Below, in pieces: positions 30,842 through 42,336 of a DNA stretch of 64,000 nt. Under the pieces are notes generated by a model. It was not told where the DNA came from and searched no databases. It saw nothing but the letters and a program-made list of their open reading frames with translations. Each line of letters begins with the position of its first letter. Position 1 is the first letter of the stretch. A program made the position numbers and the translations under genes. The stretch is from Tritrichomonas musculus. Its lineage: Eukaryota; Parabasalia; Tritrichomonadida; Tritrichomonadidae. The stretch covers positions 124,001 to 188,000 of the forward strand of contig JAPFFF010000063.1 in assembly GCA_039105265.1 (NCBI GenBank). The letters are read 5' to 3'.

Positions 30842-32300
30842 GTTGGTGGACATAATTATGTTTTTGGGACATAATCATGTTTGCTCAACTTTTTGAATGG
30901 TACACAAAAATAAAACACATTTTTCTCAATACTTTTTAAAGATAATTTGATAATATTATATACTTTATTAATGTATTTTATGTACATCATTATTTAATTA
31001 AATGAGCTATTATATTTGTGATTTATATGAAATTTTGCCATTAATGTAAAAAAAAGTCAAAATGCTTATTTTATTCTCAATAATTGAAACTTGGGATTTA
31101 ATAATAATATCATTAATTCATAATCAGTAATGATATAATTTTGTCAGATAATTGATATCTAAAAACTTTCATATAAGAAAATTTTGATGCACAAAATAAA
31201 GTTAATAATCATATCACTTTTTTGTTTTTTTCCAATAAAAAATAAAAACTTTTAAATTTTTATTTAAATATTTGATATAATGCATATAGTATAATGATAT
31301 TGAAAGAATAAAATTGGCGGTTCTACTCAAGATCTATTACCTTAATGAAAAAGAGTAACTTCTGAAATAACTTAAAAAGACTTTCAATTTTAGACATTGA
31401 GAAATTATTTTCATTATTTTAATAGTTCTTCTATACTTACCTAATATTTATTGATTAATTTCTATTTTTAATGCTATTATAATAGAAAAAATAAAAAAGT
31501 GAAATTTGTATATTTCTTAGAAAAACCTGAAATCTTGATGGGCAACAATGATATTTAGAGGATTAATAATATATTTCATTGTATGTATTATCAAATAATG
31601 TAATTCTGAAATCATATCAATTATGCATGAGTGATTTATGAATGATTTTGAATGAAAAAAAGAAAAATGAAATTTTTCCAAGATTGATTCTTTTTCAACC
31701 ATATTATTATATTTAATATATTATATGCATCATATAGATGATTAATACTGCATCTAATTTGAAATAAAATAAACTCATTTTTCAAAATTAGTAATTTTGT
31801 ATGAATGATTTTTGTCATATTTTGAAAACACTTTTTCTTTTTATATAATTATTATTTCAATAAATTTTTTTCTAAAATATAATATATACATTATATTCTA
31901 AAATAATAACTATGTTAGAGTAAATTAAAACAACCTTTTTTTTATGGTAAAAACATGAAATGTGATATGAAAAGAGTTTTTTGAGTAGTGAAATGAAAAT
32001 GAAACCATTTTTTTTAATTATCTATTTTATTTCAATAAATAATAATGATACATTTAAATTATAGATAAAAAGTAAATTATAATTTTTTTCAAATAATAAA
32101 AAAATATTCAGAAATTAAAAATTCGATATCATATTTATGATCAAATTTAGTTTGATAAAAGTGAATGAAAATCGGGGAATAGAATGTATCCAATATGATA
32201 TTAATTGTTCTACAATTGTTTTTTTAAAAGTCCAATTTGAATATATAGAAATGATGTGAAAACATAATTATGTCTCCAAAACAGAATTATGTCCACCAAC
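30842..32300. mobile_element. TA-flanked TIR element (mariner/Tc1-like, non-autonomous)
   Basis: Inverted ends: GTTGGTGGACATAATTATG at the left, and its complement (one mismatch, TTCTG) at the right; similarity extends over about 45 bp, including a second GACATAAT(C/T)ATG copy. Both ends adjoin TA within short TATATA tracts, consistent with TA target duplication. The 1.46-kb interior is AT-rich with only short reading frames and no visible transposase motif, so it would depend on an active relative. The mariner/Tc1 assignment rests on the TA site only. Confidence 0.7.
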
Positions 32301-32444
32301 TATATATATATGTATTTATTATTGTAAAAATTTTTGAATTACTGCATTGCACTTATTTTTACAAATTAAAAATATGTTTTAATAATTATATATACGTCCA
32401 ATATGAAATATCAAAATTAAAAATAAGAAAAATATGAAATTAAA

Positions 32445-33177
32445 GGGAAATCGTAATCGCCCGTAATCGTAATCGCCCGTGGCGGTTTAGGTCAATATTG
32501 ACCTTGTATCGTACCATAGAAAAAAAAGTCTGGAACTTTTTTGCACTTTTGCAAAAAAAAGCATGGGTAGCTTCTCATGGTTTTTTCTATATAAAAAAAT
32601 ATAAACCGAATATTTTTTTTTATTAGTCTAAAATCGATTTTATTATGAGCCTTGGCTTATAAACAAGAAAGGACAAATATTTTATATGCTAATAAAAGTT
32701 CTATTGATTACTTTATAACAGAGAAAATCAAAATTTTAATCTAAATATTATATGAATATTTTATATTGTGTAAACAAATGCACAATCCAAAGGCTTAAAA
32801 ATAAATATGAAACCGTATTACTCAAAATTAATTAACTACCTTTTAACTTTAAAAGTATATGATTTCCAATATCAATGATATTGGCGAAAAGTTGGAATTT
32901 ACGTAATTATATACATCAAAATAATAAAATGATGGTGTTAAAAATATTTGCGCTTTCTTGTTTATATGTGAATGCTCATAATAATATCGATTTTAGACTA
33001 ATAAAAAAATATTCGGTTTATATTTTTTTATATAGAAAAAACCATGAGTAGCTACCCATGCTTTTTTTTGCAAAAGTGCAAAAAAGTTCCCGACTTTTTT
33101 TTCTATGGTACGATACAAGGTCAATATTGACCTAAACCGCCACGGGCGATTACGATTACGGGCGATTACGATTTCCC
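32445..33177. mobile_element. 733-bp Mutator-like TIR element, 9-bp target duplication
   Basis: Arms of about 195 bp are nearly perfect inverted copies, starting GGGAAATCGTAATCGCCCGT. A perfect 9-bp duplication GAAATTAAA flanks the element (32436-32444 and 33178-33186). Long TIRs plus 9-bp duplications are the hallmark of Mutator-like elements (MULEs), known to be common in Trichomonas. The central ~350 bp have no transposase. Near-identity of the arms points to recent activity. The tip contains a tandem pair of CGTAATCGCCCGT-type units. Confidence 0.88.
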
Positions 33178-33186
33178 GAAATTAAA

Positions 33187-33763
33187 ATGGAAATCTAAAA
33201 ATAATTTTCTCCTTACCTAACAGTTAATGCAATTTTATTATTCTACTTTAATTTATAATAGTATCTTGATATATTAATAATATAAAATAATATGCTACCT
33301 AATAAAAATATAAAGTTATACTTATTTATAAATTAACTGTCATTATAACTTTTTGTGCTTCGCATTCAATTATTTTGTTATAGATTTGAATTGATTTAAA
33401 TCAACGTGTTTTTGATCCATTCAATTTTTTTATCTAAATATCTAATAACATTTTGTAATTGTGTCTTGTATTTAAATAAACAAATAAATATTTAAAATAC
33501 TTAGATAAAGTTGCCATAATTGATAATATATTTTCTATCAATATTGAGTTTATTCTTTATTTTACATTTAGATACAACTTCGTGACAGCTAAATTATTTT
33601 ATAAGTTGCTTTATTATCATTATAAATCGTTTAACTATATTATTATTTTGATTAAGATTAATTTATTTTTAAAAACAATCAACATCATGACATCTAAATC
33701 ATTTTATTATTTTATTTTATCATTTCACAATATTAGTTTTATTTTAACGTGACCGCATCGTCT

Positions 33764-33801
<38 letters not shown>

Positions 33802-33872
33802 ATTACTCTAATGTAATAATTATTCTTGTTTAAAAGCACAACTTATTTAGAATTCTTGGCTTACATACATCC
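33187..33872. other. AT-rich intergenic region with poly-T tract
   Basis: No gene recognised; it includes a 33-nt T run at 33766-33798. Confidence 0.4.
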
Positions 33873-34052
33873 ACTATAAAATAAAGCTTGTCCACTAATT
33901 GGGAAGTGATGTGAAATGAATAAAATTTGACACCAGATTTTCAAATCTAATTTCAAATGCTGAATTGATTACTAACATTATTGACCTATCGAATGGTGAA
34001 AAAAAAATATTTCATTTCACTTTCCGATTATTGGACAAACTTTATATAGATT
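33873..34052. repeat. 180-bp foldback element
   Basis: Arms at about 33875-33918 and 34010-34050 are imperfect inverted copies: AAAGCTTGTCCACTAATTGG at the left, the complement of AAAGTTTGTCCAATAATCGG at the right, each followed by GAAGTGA/AAAGTGA. It is likely a degenerate MITE; no target duplication could be fixed. Confidence 0.6.
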
Positions 34053-34343
34053 TAAATAATGATTATCTTTATTATGCAGGTGATTATGAACATTCAAATC
34101 TCTTTATCAATTATACAAAAACTTTGTAAATGATAAAATTTATAATTTTATATTTTGAAATGTTCAAAATTCACTTTTCCATTGGAAAAGTTCGACTTTT
34201 TCTGGAAAACAAGTGAAGGTTTAACATGCCTAGTTTTTTTTTTTTCTCAATCTATCAAAATAAGACAATTTAATTTTACAATTTTACAGTCAATATTTTT
34301 GAACGAACTGGTTAAATTAATGAAAATAAATATAAGCATGAAA

Positions 34344-34415
34344 GGGTGACTAGCTCAGTGGTAGAGCGCATCATTTGCATTGATGAGGCCAGGAGTTCGA
34401 TCCTCCTGTCATCCA
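34344..34415 (+). tRNA. tRNA-Ala (UGC)
   Basis: Complete cloverleaf without intron: acceptor GGGTGAC pairs with GTCATCC (one G-U), D-arm TAGCTCAGTGGTAGAGC, anticodon stem-loop with loop TTTGCAT (anticodon TGC), T-arm with GTTCGATCC. The discriminator base is A. It is followed by a T-rich run that suits RNA polymerase III termination. Confidence 0.95.
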
Positions 34416-34654
34416 AATTTTTGACTTTTTTTTCCATCAATTTTCATTTTATTTTCAAAACAATAAAAGGCAATCAACTTGTAATGATAATTTTTTTTCT
34501 TCATACATACATAAAAAGAAAAATATTAAAATTATCGAGTAAATTTATAAATTTATAAAAGTTTATAAAAATCAAATTTCATGAAAAACCAAATAAAAAA
34601 AAAAAATATAAGAAAATAAAAAAAAAGAAAAAGAAAACATTATCCAACAACCAT

Positions 34655-37600
34655 CTAATGAATTTGAATTCCATTATTCTTTGAAGCCGTAGAATAATCA
34701 GTTCTATATGATTCTTCATTCATGTGAATCATGATCAATTTTTGACCTTTTTCAGAGTCAATTTCGTCAAACAATTTCTGACCTTTTTTCAGAACATTCT
34801 CAAGATCAAAAGGATCATGTTCATCGCCAGCGTACATTCTCACACGGTTAATTTTCTCAAGGCTCCATTTCAAAGAAGAAGCGATTCTCTTTCTAGTTTC
34901 TTCCACTGTTTCATCTTTTTTCACTTTCAAAAGGAAAGGAATGCCGATGAAGAAGAAAGCCGAATTACTTCCAATGACAGCATTACAGACATTGATTTCT
35001 TTAACGTCAGGAGAATTATCAGAATCATCCACGAAATCAATTCTTAAAATAGAATCAGCAAAGCTTGAAATATTTTCTTCACCAGAAAGTTTTTTCACAA
35101 TTTTACAATTCCGAACTTGAAGAGCACGAAAGTTTCTTTTTGGATCATTTTTTTTATTCTTATACCAAGTCATTCCATCGATTACTGATTGCACTTTTAA
35201 TGTAGATGGCAGATACATGAAAATCATACATCTCAAATTAAATGAATCCTCAGAAAAAGCTACATTTAAAGTCATGTTTTCTTTCGAGTCGGTTATTGTT
35301 TCAATTGGAACATGATGAAGATACATGTATCTTGTTCTTGCATTGATCTCAGATATATCTTTCACTGGGAATGATGAAGGACCATCTAATATCGTTGTGT
35401 ATCGAAATAGAAGTAACTTTTCTCTATCTTTATTATATTGCACATTGAACACTTTTGTTATGAATTCAAAAAGTTCATCTAATTGAATAGTGATTGGAAA
35501 TTCTATCGTTCCATAACATTTATAATAATTATCTTCAAACTCTTCTTCTTCACTTTTAATTGTTTCTATTTCTTTCAAATTTGATAATTTCTTCTTCTTT
35601 AATGAAATGTCTTTCTTATTCATTTGAATGTATCTTGAATTACTATAGCTCTTATAATCATAAAGTTTAATCCTACGAACATTTTTCTTTAATTCAAAAT
35701 ATTCAGTTACCGCTTCTGGTAATTCAGGAATCATATAATCAACATAAGATAAAACTTCTTCATTATATTCACTATTATTGTTGATGTTTTGGGCATCATC
35801 AACTGGCGAATCATTCATTGAAAAAGCAATCTTTTCAAAGATTTCATTTGGTGGCAAAATTGATGTTTGTACAATAATTGATGATCCATTCTTTAGTGCT
35901 TTATGTGACCCAAAAAGAAGTGTCGCTTCATCATCAACAAATTCAGACAAAAAGTTTTTAGTTGTTGCATATGCGTTCTCTTCAAAAAGTCGAATTTGGG
36001 CATCATTTGGAATCTGTAATACATCGCAAACGCTTTTCTTAAGATCTTTAATTTTAGATGCATTTGACCATAACGTCGAATATGCATACAAAAGTGGGAA
36101 ACTGTGATCTCGTGTATACAACTTAATGAACAAAAGAACTTGATCTTTACTAACTTCTATCGGCTCAGTATTCGGCTTAATTTGTGCAAAAACCATTGTT
36201 GGAAGTCGTGTTGATAAACTTCCAGTTTGCAAGATTGGTTCTTTCACTTCCTTCATGTAATCAAGCTTCCACAGACGAATGAAATTCACGTCGTAATTAA
36301 TGTAAGAAGCGATTTGTTGATACAATTGTTCAATGGTTGAGTCAGCAGAAATTGTGAAGCTATAAAAATCTTTTTCATTGAAAATTCCAGGCAACCCTTC
36401 AACAGTATTGATTTTAATAGCCACCTCTGTAAAGTATTCAATTGTTTTCTTTGTACTTTTAGGTTTGATGAGACAACTTTTTGAATACTCTTTGATGTAG
36501 TTTGGAATTTCAAAGTTCGTGTCAAATATCTCATGCAAGCAATCATTGCGTGCATAGATAAGCATGTATGCTGAGTGTCTCTTGTAGGACTGATAGTATG
36601 AAGTTTGTTGACCTGCATCTCCGTTATTGTTATTATTCATTGAATTCATATAATAATCGTCATAACCGCCAAAATTATCGTCAATTGCTTCATCATCCTC
36701 AACTTTTCGAACACTGCTATCGTTGAACATGTAAAACTTGGATTCTTCTTCGTTGATCACTTCATTTCCATTCTCATCTTTACAATAGTTGATCGTCGGC
36801 CTCAGATATACATAGTAGTGCCCAAATGAGGCATCCCCGCTGTGAATGAGAACGCCAATCAACGTGAATTGTGAACTTTGTGGATCACCTGTTTTGAATG
36901 GAGAACGATCGTTCAAAAATGGGGTCATGTCAAGTTCTTTAGGGAACTTTAATTCATCGTATATCTTAGTTAATGAATCATGAACAAAGTCATACTCAAA
37001 TCGTTGGAGGTGAAGTGTCAAAACCTTCGGCAATTTGAATATCTGTGCCTGAATTTGAACCGCTATTTTCTCTTGGCCTTCAATTCCAGTGTCGTACGAG
37101 TCACTCAACTGTTCCTTCTTGGTGAACTGAAGGAAAGAGTTTTCAAGGGTCTGGCAGTCTTTGATGCTCAACGATAGATCATAGAAATCTTCCATTCTTT
37201 CAGACTTAAAGTCAACTTTTTCACCTGAAATGGTGAAAATGGTTTGACCTTTAAAAATGTCAGAAACATGTTTCACATTATCTTCGTCATTTTCATCTTT
37301 TTTATCTTTAACGTCTTTTTTATCTTTAGTTTCTTTTTTATCTTTAACGTCTTTTTTGTCTTTAGTGTCTTTTTTGTCTTTAGTGTCTTTTTGATTTTCT
37401 TTGCTTTCTTTGTTCTTCTTGTTCTTCTCGTCGATCTTGTCATCGAGCTTGTTGAGAAGAACTCTGAAGAACTCTTGGATGTCCTGCTGTTCAAAAGCTT
37501 CTGATGAGTTCCAGCCAAATGACTTTGTCAGATGCTTGGTCGAGACAGGCTTAACGTACGTGTAGTTGACGTCAATGTTTGGGTCGGTTTGCGTGCCTGC

Positions 37601-39043
37601 CTTTTGAGTGAGCTGTGTCGCCTGCTGCGGTGCGAGAAAGAGGTTGCAGAAGAGTGCCTGAAGATTGAGAGGAATTGAATGTTCCTTGTCGCTATCGTCT
37701 TCTGTCGGTATCTCGAAAACAGAGCGACGAAAGAGAGGAATGTGGAAGAGGCTTTGTAAGACGGAATTCATGTAACATGTCGCACCTTGATTTGACAGGC
37801 CTGCATAAGATTCAACTTTTGCAGGGACGGGTTGAATTGTAGGCGTTGAATTGGCCCTAACCGTCATTTTTTGATTTTGACCTTTTTCACCATGGCTATT
37901 GACCAGGTGGCTATTTCGGGGGTTATGAATTGAAGGGAGGTTTGAATCACTTTCAGTTCTGGCAGAATCTAAATTGTCACTTTTTGAATGGGAAGTGGCG
38001 GTTGAAGGGGAAACAACTTTTGGTGGTGCTTTTGCGTCACTTTTTGAAACAGGTTTAGTTGGTGGAAGTGAAGTGATTTTTGAATTGGTTTTGGCGGTTG
38101 TGGTGTTTTTTGCAATTGACCCTGATGGTGATGGAATGGATGTAGTCGATGTGCCTTTAGGTTCTGAAATTGTGGGCGACGATGAATTTGAATTCAAATT
38201 TGAATTCGGGCTAGCTTTGGACGCTGATATCGCTGCCTTCGGAGAAGCATTCACGGGTTTATTGGAAACAGTTGGGGGATCTTTCATGGGTTCAATTCCC
38301 GTGGGTTTCTTTCTTCCGCTATTACTTGGATATTGATCGGTAGTAAGTATAGGAGTTTTTTTATGAGTTGGTAAATTTGATTTAGGTTGTTTGCTACTAC
38401 CTTTGGCTACATTCGGAGCTATAACTTTGGGATTATTTTTGGCACTACTTATCGAATTTTTACTTGCATGAGACGCTGGTGCTTGAGCTGCTGTCGATGA
38501 TGTTGAAGAAGTTGAAGCTTTTGAAAAACGGCCATTTTTAGATACAGATTGCTGACGAACTGGACTAGATACAGTAGAAAGTGTATTTTTAACTGTCGAA
38601 TGATTGGGACTTAATTTCGAATCATTATTTGGCTGTTGCTTTGAACTTGAATGCTGATTTGATGAAGATTGAGAAATTGAAATGGTAATCTTTATAGGTT
38701 TTCCATTATATTGTTCATTAAATTTTTTGAGGAGAACAGTAGTGGTCAAAGATTGTTCGGGAACTCCTACATAAATACCTTTTTTAAATGAACGAGATAA
38801 ATTTTCACACGAAAAACGTATATAAATTATTGCAGATTTCAAATTTTTATGGGAAGAATTCGCTTCAGATGGTAGATTTGACTTTTGATTGATCGTAAAA
38901 ACTAAAAATTGTTCTGCACTGCGGGGATGTATCGATACAATAAAATTTGTATTATTAAATTCAATTGGGGCCGATTCATATTTTGGTTCGTTCTGTGAAT
39001 ATTTGCTTATATCCCATAATAGGGCATTTTGATTCTCCGCCAT
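34655..39043 (-). CDS. ubiquitin-specific protease, USP7-like
   Basis: A 1462-residue deubiquitinase (peptidase family C19). The N-terminal 100 residues may be a divergent MATH/TRAF-type domain, followed by about 270 residues rich in S, T, P, N and K. The catalytic core has the Cys box GLSNQGATCYMNSVLQSLF (Cys about 422), then EQQDIQEFFRVLL, the LHLQRFEYD segment, and the His box GDASFGHYYVYLRP (His about 742) with YMFNDSSV. Between Cys and His boxes there is an insertion of KDKKDTKDKK-type Lys/Asp repeats. The C-terminal about 600 residues contain ubiquitin-like folds resembling the ICP0-binding and C-terminal UBL part of USP7/UBP15. It removes ubiquitin from substrates in nucleus or cytosol; all catalytic residues are present. 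ATG at 39043. Confidence 0.92.
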   Translation of the reverse strand: MAENQNALLWDISKYSQNEPKYESAPIEFNNTNFIVSIHPRSAEQFLVFTINQKSNLPSEANSSHKNLKSAIIYIRFSCENLSRSFKKGIYVGVPEQSLTTTVLLKKFNEQYNGKPIKITISISQSSSNQHSSSKQQPNNDSKLSPNHSTVKNTLSTVSSPVRQQSVSKNGRFSKASTSSTSSTAAQAPASHASKNSISSAKNNPKVIAPNVAKGSSKQPKSNLPTHKKTPILTTDQYPSNSGRKKPTGIEPMKDPPTVSNKPVNASPKAAISASKASPNSNLNSNSSSPTISEPKGTSTTSIPSPSGSIAKNTTTAKTNSKITSLPPTKPVSKSDAKAPPKVVSPSTATSHSKSDNLDSARTESDSNLPSIHNPRNSHLVNSHGEKGQNQKMTVRANSTPTIQPVPAKVESYAGLSNQGATCYMNSVLQSLFHIPLFRRSVFEIPTEDDSDKEHSIPLNLQALFCNLFLAPQQATQLTQKAGTQTDPNIDVNYTYVKPVSTKHLTKSFGWNSSEAFEQQDIQEFFRVLLNKLDDKIDEKNKKNKESKENQKDTKDKKDTKDKKDVKDKKETKDKKDVKDKKDENDEDNVKHVSDIFKGQTIFTISGEKVDFKSERMEDFYDLSLSIKDCQTLENSFLQFTKKEQLSDSYDTGIEGQEKIAVQIQAQIFKLPKVLTLHLQRFEYDFVHDSLTKIYDELKFPKELDMTPFLNDRSPFKTGDPQSSQFTLIGVLIHSGDASFGHYYVYLRPTINYCKDENGNEVINEEESKFYMFNDSSVRKVEDDEAIDDNFGGYDDYYMNSMNNNNNGDAGQQTSYYQSYKRHSAYMLIYARNDCLHEIFDTNFEIPNYIKEYSKSCLIKPKSTKKTIEYFTEVAIKINTVEGLPGIFNEKDFYSFTISADSTIEQLYQQIASYINYDVNFIRLWKLDYMKEVKEPILQTGSLSTRLPTMVFAQIKPNTEPIEVSKDQVLLFIKLYTRDHSFPLLYAYSTLWSNASKIKDLKKSVCDVLQIPNDAQIRLFEENAYATTKNFLSEFVDDEATLLFGSHKALKNGSSIIVQTSILPPNEIFEKIAFSMNDSPVDDAQNINNNSEYNEEVLSYVDYMIPELPEAVTEYFELKKNVRRIKLYDYKSYSNSRYIQMNKKDISLKKKKLSNLKEIETIKSEEEEFEDNYYKCYGTIEFPITIQLDELFEFITKVFNVQYNKDREKLLLFRYTTILDGPSSFPVKDISEINARTRYMYLHHVPIETITDSKENMTLNVAFSEDSFNLRCMIFMYLPSTLKVQSVIDGMTWYKNKKNDPKRNFRALQVRNCKIVKKLSGEENISSFADSILRIDFVDDSDNSPDVKEINVCNAVIGSNSAFFFIGIPFLLKVKKDETVEETRKRIASSLKWSLEKINRVRMYAGDEHDPFDLENVLKKGQKLFDEIDSEKGQKLIMIHMNEESYRTDYSTASKNNGIQIH

Positions 39044-40762
39044 AAAATTTTAAATTTTGACCTTTGAAGATTTTATTTGAAAGCTGATAAACTTTTTGAA
39101 AAAATATTCTTTAAACGTTTAAAATAAAACTAGACTAAAAAAATCAGTCAAGAAATTATTAGGAAAGTTTTTCTTGATAAGGAGTACAAATTATATGTCA
39201 ATTGATGCCAATGTAAAAGGTTGATTTACAAGATTCACTTGATAAAAGTTTATTTTGGAATAAGATATTATTGGCTTAGAATCAATTTCTAATAAATTTG
39301 TGTAATATTGATCAAAAAAAAAGATTAACAAGTCGTTTTTTCTCAATTAATGATGTTAGAATCAAATGTTAATCATTCAGCTTAATATTAATGATGAGCA
39401 ATTAATATTTTCATTGGAGAATTTTAAAGAGATATGTGACTAATCAATAATACAAATAGATTTATTTCATTATCAGCTAATATATAAAATGAGTATTGAT
39501 TTATCAAATGCTTTTTTAATGTTATCGGTTTCCTCAATTGAAATATTTTTATGTTCATAAAAAATTCAGTGAGTTGTATCAAAATTTTTGAATGAATATG
39601 AATGTAAGTAATATTTATTAAAAATTTTGTTTGGTTTAACAAATAGTTTGATGAGTGAAAAAACTTTATGTTATGTTAAATACTTTCAATTTTTTTGAGG
39701 AAATTTTTTATTTTGAGAAGAGGTATTTCGACTCTTTTAATAAACGGTTTTTTTTTTTATTTTTGTTATATCTCAATATAAAGTTATTATTTTTTTTTTT
39801 TTTGAGAGAATATTTTTTATTTGCTTTTTTTTTATTAAAATATTCACTAATTTCAATTAGCAAAAAGTAATAACTACCTTCAAAATAATTCCCAAATCGG
39901 CTTTATCAAGATATTTTCTCCTTTTTGGTTGATATACTGATGAACAACAACTGTAATTAATGATTATCAGCAAAGACAATATTCAAACCAATTCATTAAA
40001 ATGATTTAGAAATATTATACAAAAAGTATTATAATAAGATCGATGCATCTTTGGAGAACAAGTGAGGGAATATCAATCGTTCAAGATTTGGGAGAAAAAA
40101 GATTCTATAAAATTGTGTTTTTTTGCAAATTTCAAAAAACTACCATGGATATATTCAAAAATTATGTCCAAATACACCCAGTAATACCTGGTTCTCCTCC
40201 TTTTGCAAAGAAAAATTAGAGATGACTAGACAAGAGTACTGTAACCAAGTCAACGAGCAAAATTATACATAATGAGTAATTCAAAGTTTAATGAATTAAT
40301 TTATATTGATGTCAAGAAATCAAGAATTTCATTAAATCTTTTTTTCTATTCACTTACAAACTAATTAATATTTATCAAATAATATTATTTTCATTAATTA
40401 ATATATCTTTTAGGTATAGCTTTGATGGGGTAGTATAGTTTAAATACCATTATTGTTACTAAAACATTAATCATTCACCCAATAACATCAAGATTCTGAT
40501 ATAAAATTATTCGACAATTAAGAGCCAGAGTTAAAAATCGATGTATTATTGTGTTTATATTATTTTATTTCATTGCCCCCATTAAAATATTTTAAATTCA
40601 TTTTAAGATATCTTTGTTTAATCTTTTTCATTGATATTAGTTCAATCAACCTTTCTAAATTGAGGGGAAATAAAGAAACAAATCTGAAAGTTTTTAGAGA
40701 TGCTTTGCAAGCATGAACAGATTGATGTGTAATATAATAACTATCTTTTTTATGAATGCATA
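39044..40762. other. AT-rich intergenic region
   Basis: About 1.7 kb with T-rich tracts (39750-39840) and no recognisable gene, RNA or inverted repeat. Confidence 0.4.
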
Positions 40763-40995
40763 TTACTTGATAGAAGCATTCTTTTTTTTTGAATATTTAA
40801 ACAATAAGGATTTCGGATAGTTTGACAGGACCTGCTTAATTCTATATTTTTTATTTGAATACTTAAGTAATAAAGATTTCGGATCATTTGATTGTACTTG
40901 TCTAATTCTATCTGCATCACTAGGATCTTTAAATGGTAAAAAACTTTTAAGATTATCTTTTGTAAGGTCATCATTTAAATCGTCTTCTTTCTCTT
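40763..40995 (-). pseudogene. unrecognised protein fragment with 22-residue repeat
   Basis: One minus-strand frame reads as a protein tail: DDLTKDNLKSFLPFKDPSDA, then RIRQVQSNDPKSLLLKYSNK and RIKQVLSNYPKSLLFKYSKK, two copies of a 22-residue unit, then a stop at 40763-40765. There is no ATG in this frame and a stop lies just upstream, so only a 3' fragment is left. The family is not recognised; a coiled or helical repeat protein is likely. Confidence 0.4.
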
Positions 40996-41469
40996 AATAT
41001 TCATCAAAAAGAAATATATATTTTTTAATATAATAAGTTTATGAAAAAAATGCAATACCCTATAATATTTTTAAAAAATTAAAAAAAAAAGTGGCAGGGA
41101 TATAATGGCATAAATTCTAAAGAAAACCCCACTTACCAAAGAAATAAGCTTATTTAAATTCAGATCTCAATTATCGATTTATTGGCAATGATATATTTAT
41201 CAAGTGTACGCTAAAAAATAAACTTGATATCGATATCGAGGTTTTAAAAACATAAAATATTCTTTTATAAAAAACCCAATCATATTTAAAATCATTGTAA
41301 AAGAACTATAAACATGAATCAATTTAAAATTGAGTTAACAAATTGTGAGATCTCTAAACTTAATAAAAAAAAAATCCTCACGTATCTCAATTTTGAGTGA
41401 TTATTTAAGGTTTTATATCAAAACTCAAAATAAACAAAAATAAAATTAAACTTTTTGTACAAAACTTAT

Positions 41470-41676
41470 CTGAAACACAAAACTATTTCACCAAAAAGAG
41501 GGTGTCCAACTGAAATCAATTCTTTACTTATCAACGGCGTTCTAGGATCTATTCAAGCATATCCACTTGTTGGAGATCTTTTGATCGCTCAACTGATTGT
41601 TGATCTCCAATGCTCGAAGTTATTTCTGGAAAAGGAATTTCTTGATTCGTTGTTTGACAAGAAACATTTGTATTTT
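41470..41676 (+). pseudogene. unrecognised coding fragment
   Basis: A plus-strand frame gives sequence with coding character (CPTEINSLLINGVLGSIQAY, PLVGDLLIAQLIVDL, KEFLDSLFDKKHL) that runs into a T homopolymer and then loses sense. It is a fragment without clear start or end. Not recognised. Confidence 0.3.
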
Positions 41677-41846
41677 TTTTTTTTTTTTTTTTTCCCACAT
41701 TTATCTGAATTATAGTCTAGCAGCTGATATAAACTTGCAAATGAGGCTAAAATTCTTTTGCGACTTTTAGATTCATTTCTCGAAATACTATTCATATGAA
41801 AATTCATTCATAAACCATATGCATGTAAAAACAGTAGTATATACTA

Positions 41847-41910
41847 GTCGGTTTCCGTAGGGCTTCGGCTAACACCGGGCAGCCTCGCCCTCACGTCAAC
41901 ACGAACAGAA
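41847..41910. other. isolated GC-rich island
   Basis: About 65 bp of high GC in a region otherwise below 25% GC. It contains CGTAGGGCTTCGGCTAACAC and a potential small hairpin GGGC-AGCCTC-GCCC. It is not part of any reading frame or recognisable tRNA. It may be a repeat end, an RNA gene or foreign DNA; undetermined. Confidence 0.45.
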
Positions 41911-42336
41911 TAGCAATTTGTTCAAGATCCATATACTTTTCAGTTTAGGCCAATTGAAATACCTGCACCGATCACATTTTCAGAATAAAAAAATGATTTA
42001 ACGATTAAGTTTTGAATATTTTACATGTTTTTTCCTAAAAATTTGTGAGATATGAGTAGGAAAAAAATCCAACATATAAAAAAAATTTGTTGACTCATAT
42101 TAAATATTTAAAGTGTTTTTTATTTTTAATATTTTATTCCAATATGAGAAAATAAATTTGCTTATATCAAAAGATAAAAATATTTGAAAAGTGTAAACTT
42201 AAAATCAAATGGCAGACGGTAGTTTTTTCTCTCAATTTTAATTGACAAAAAAAATATGTTTCAATTTATATTTGATTTTAAATTTTCACACAAAAATTTA
42301 TTCATCTATATATAATTTGAATGATTAAAAACTTTA

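Noticed and set aside
38000-38336. Plus-strand 120-codon frame opposite the USP low-complexity region
   Set aside because: Antisense shadow of Ser/Thr/Pro codons; no independent coding evidence.
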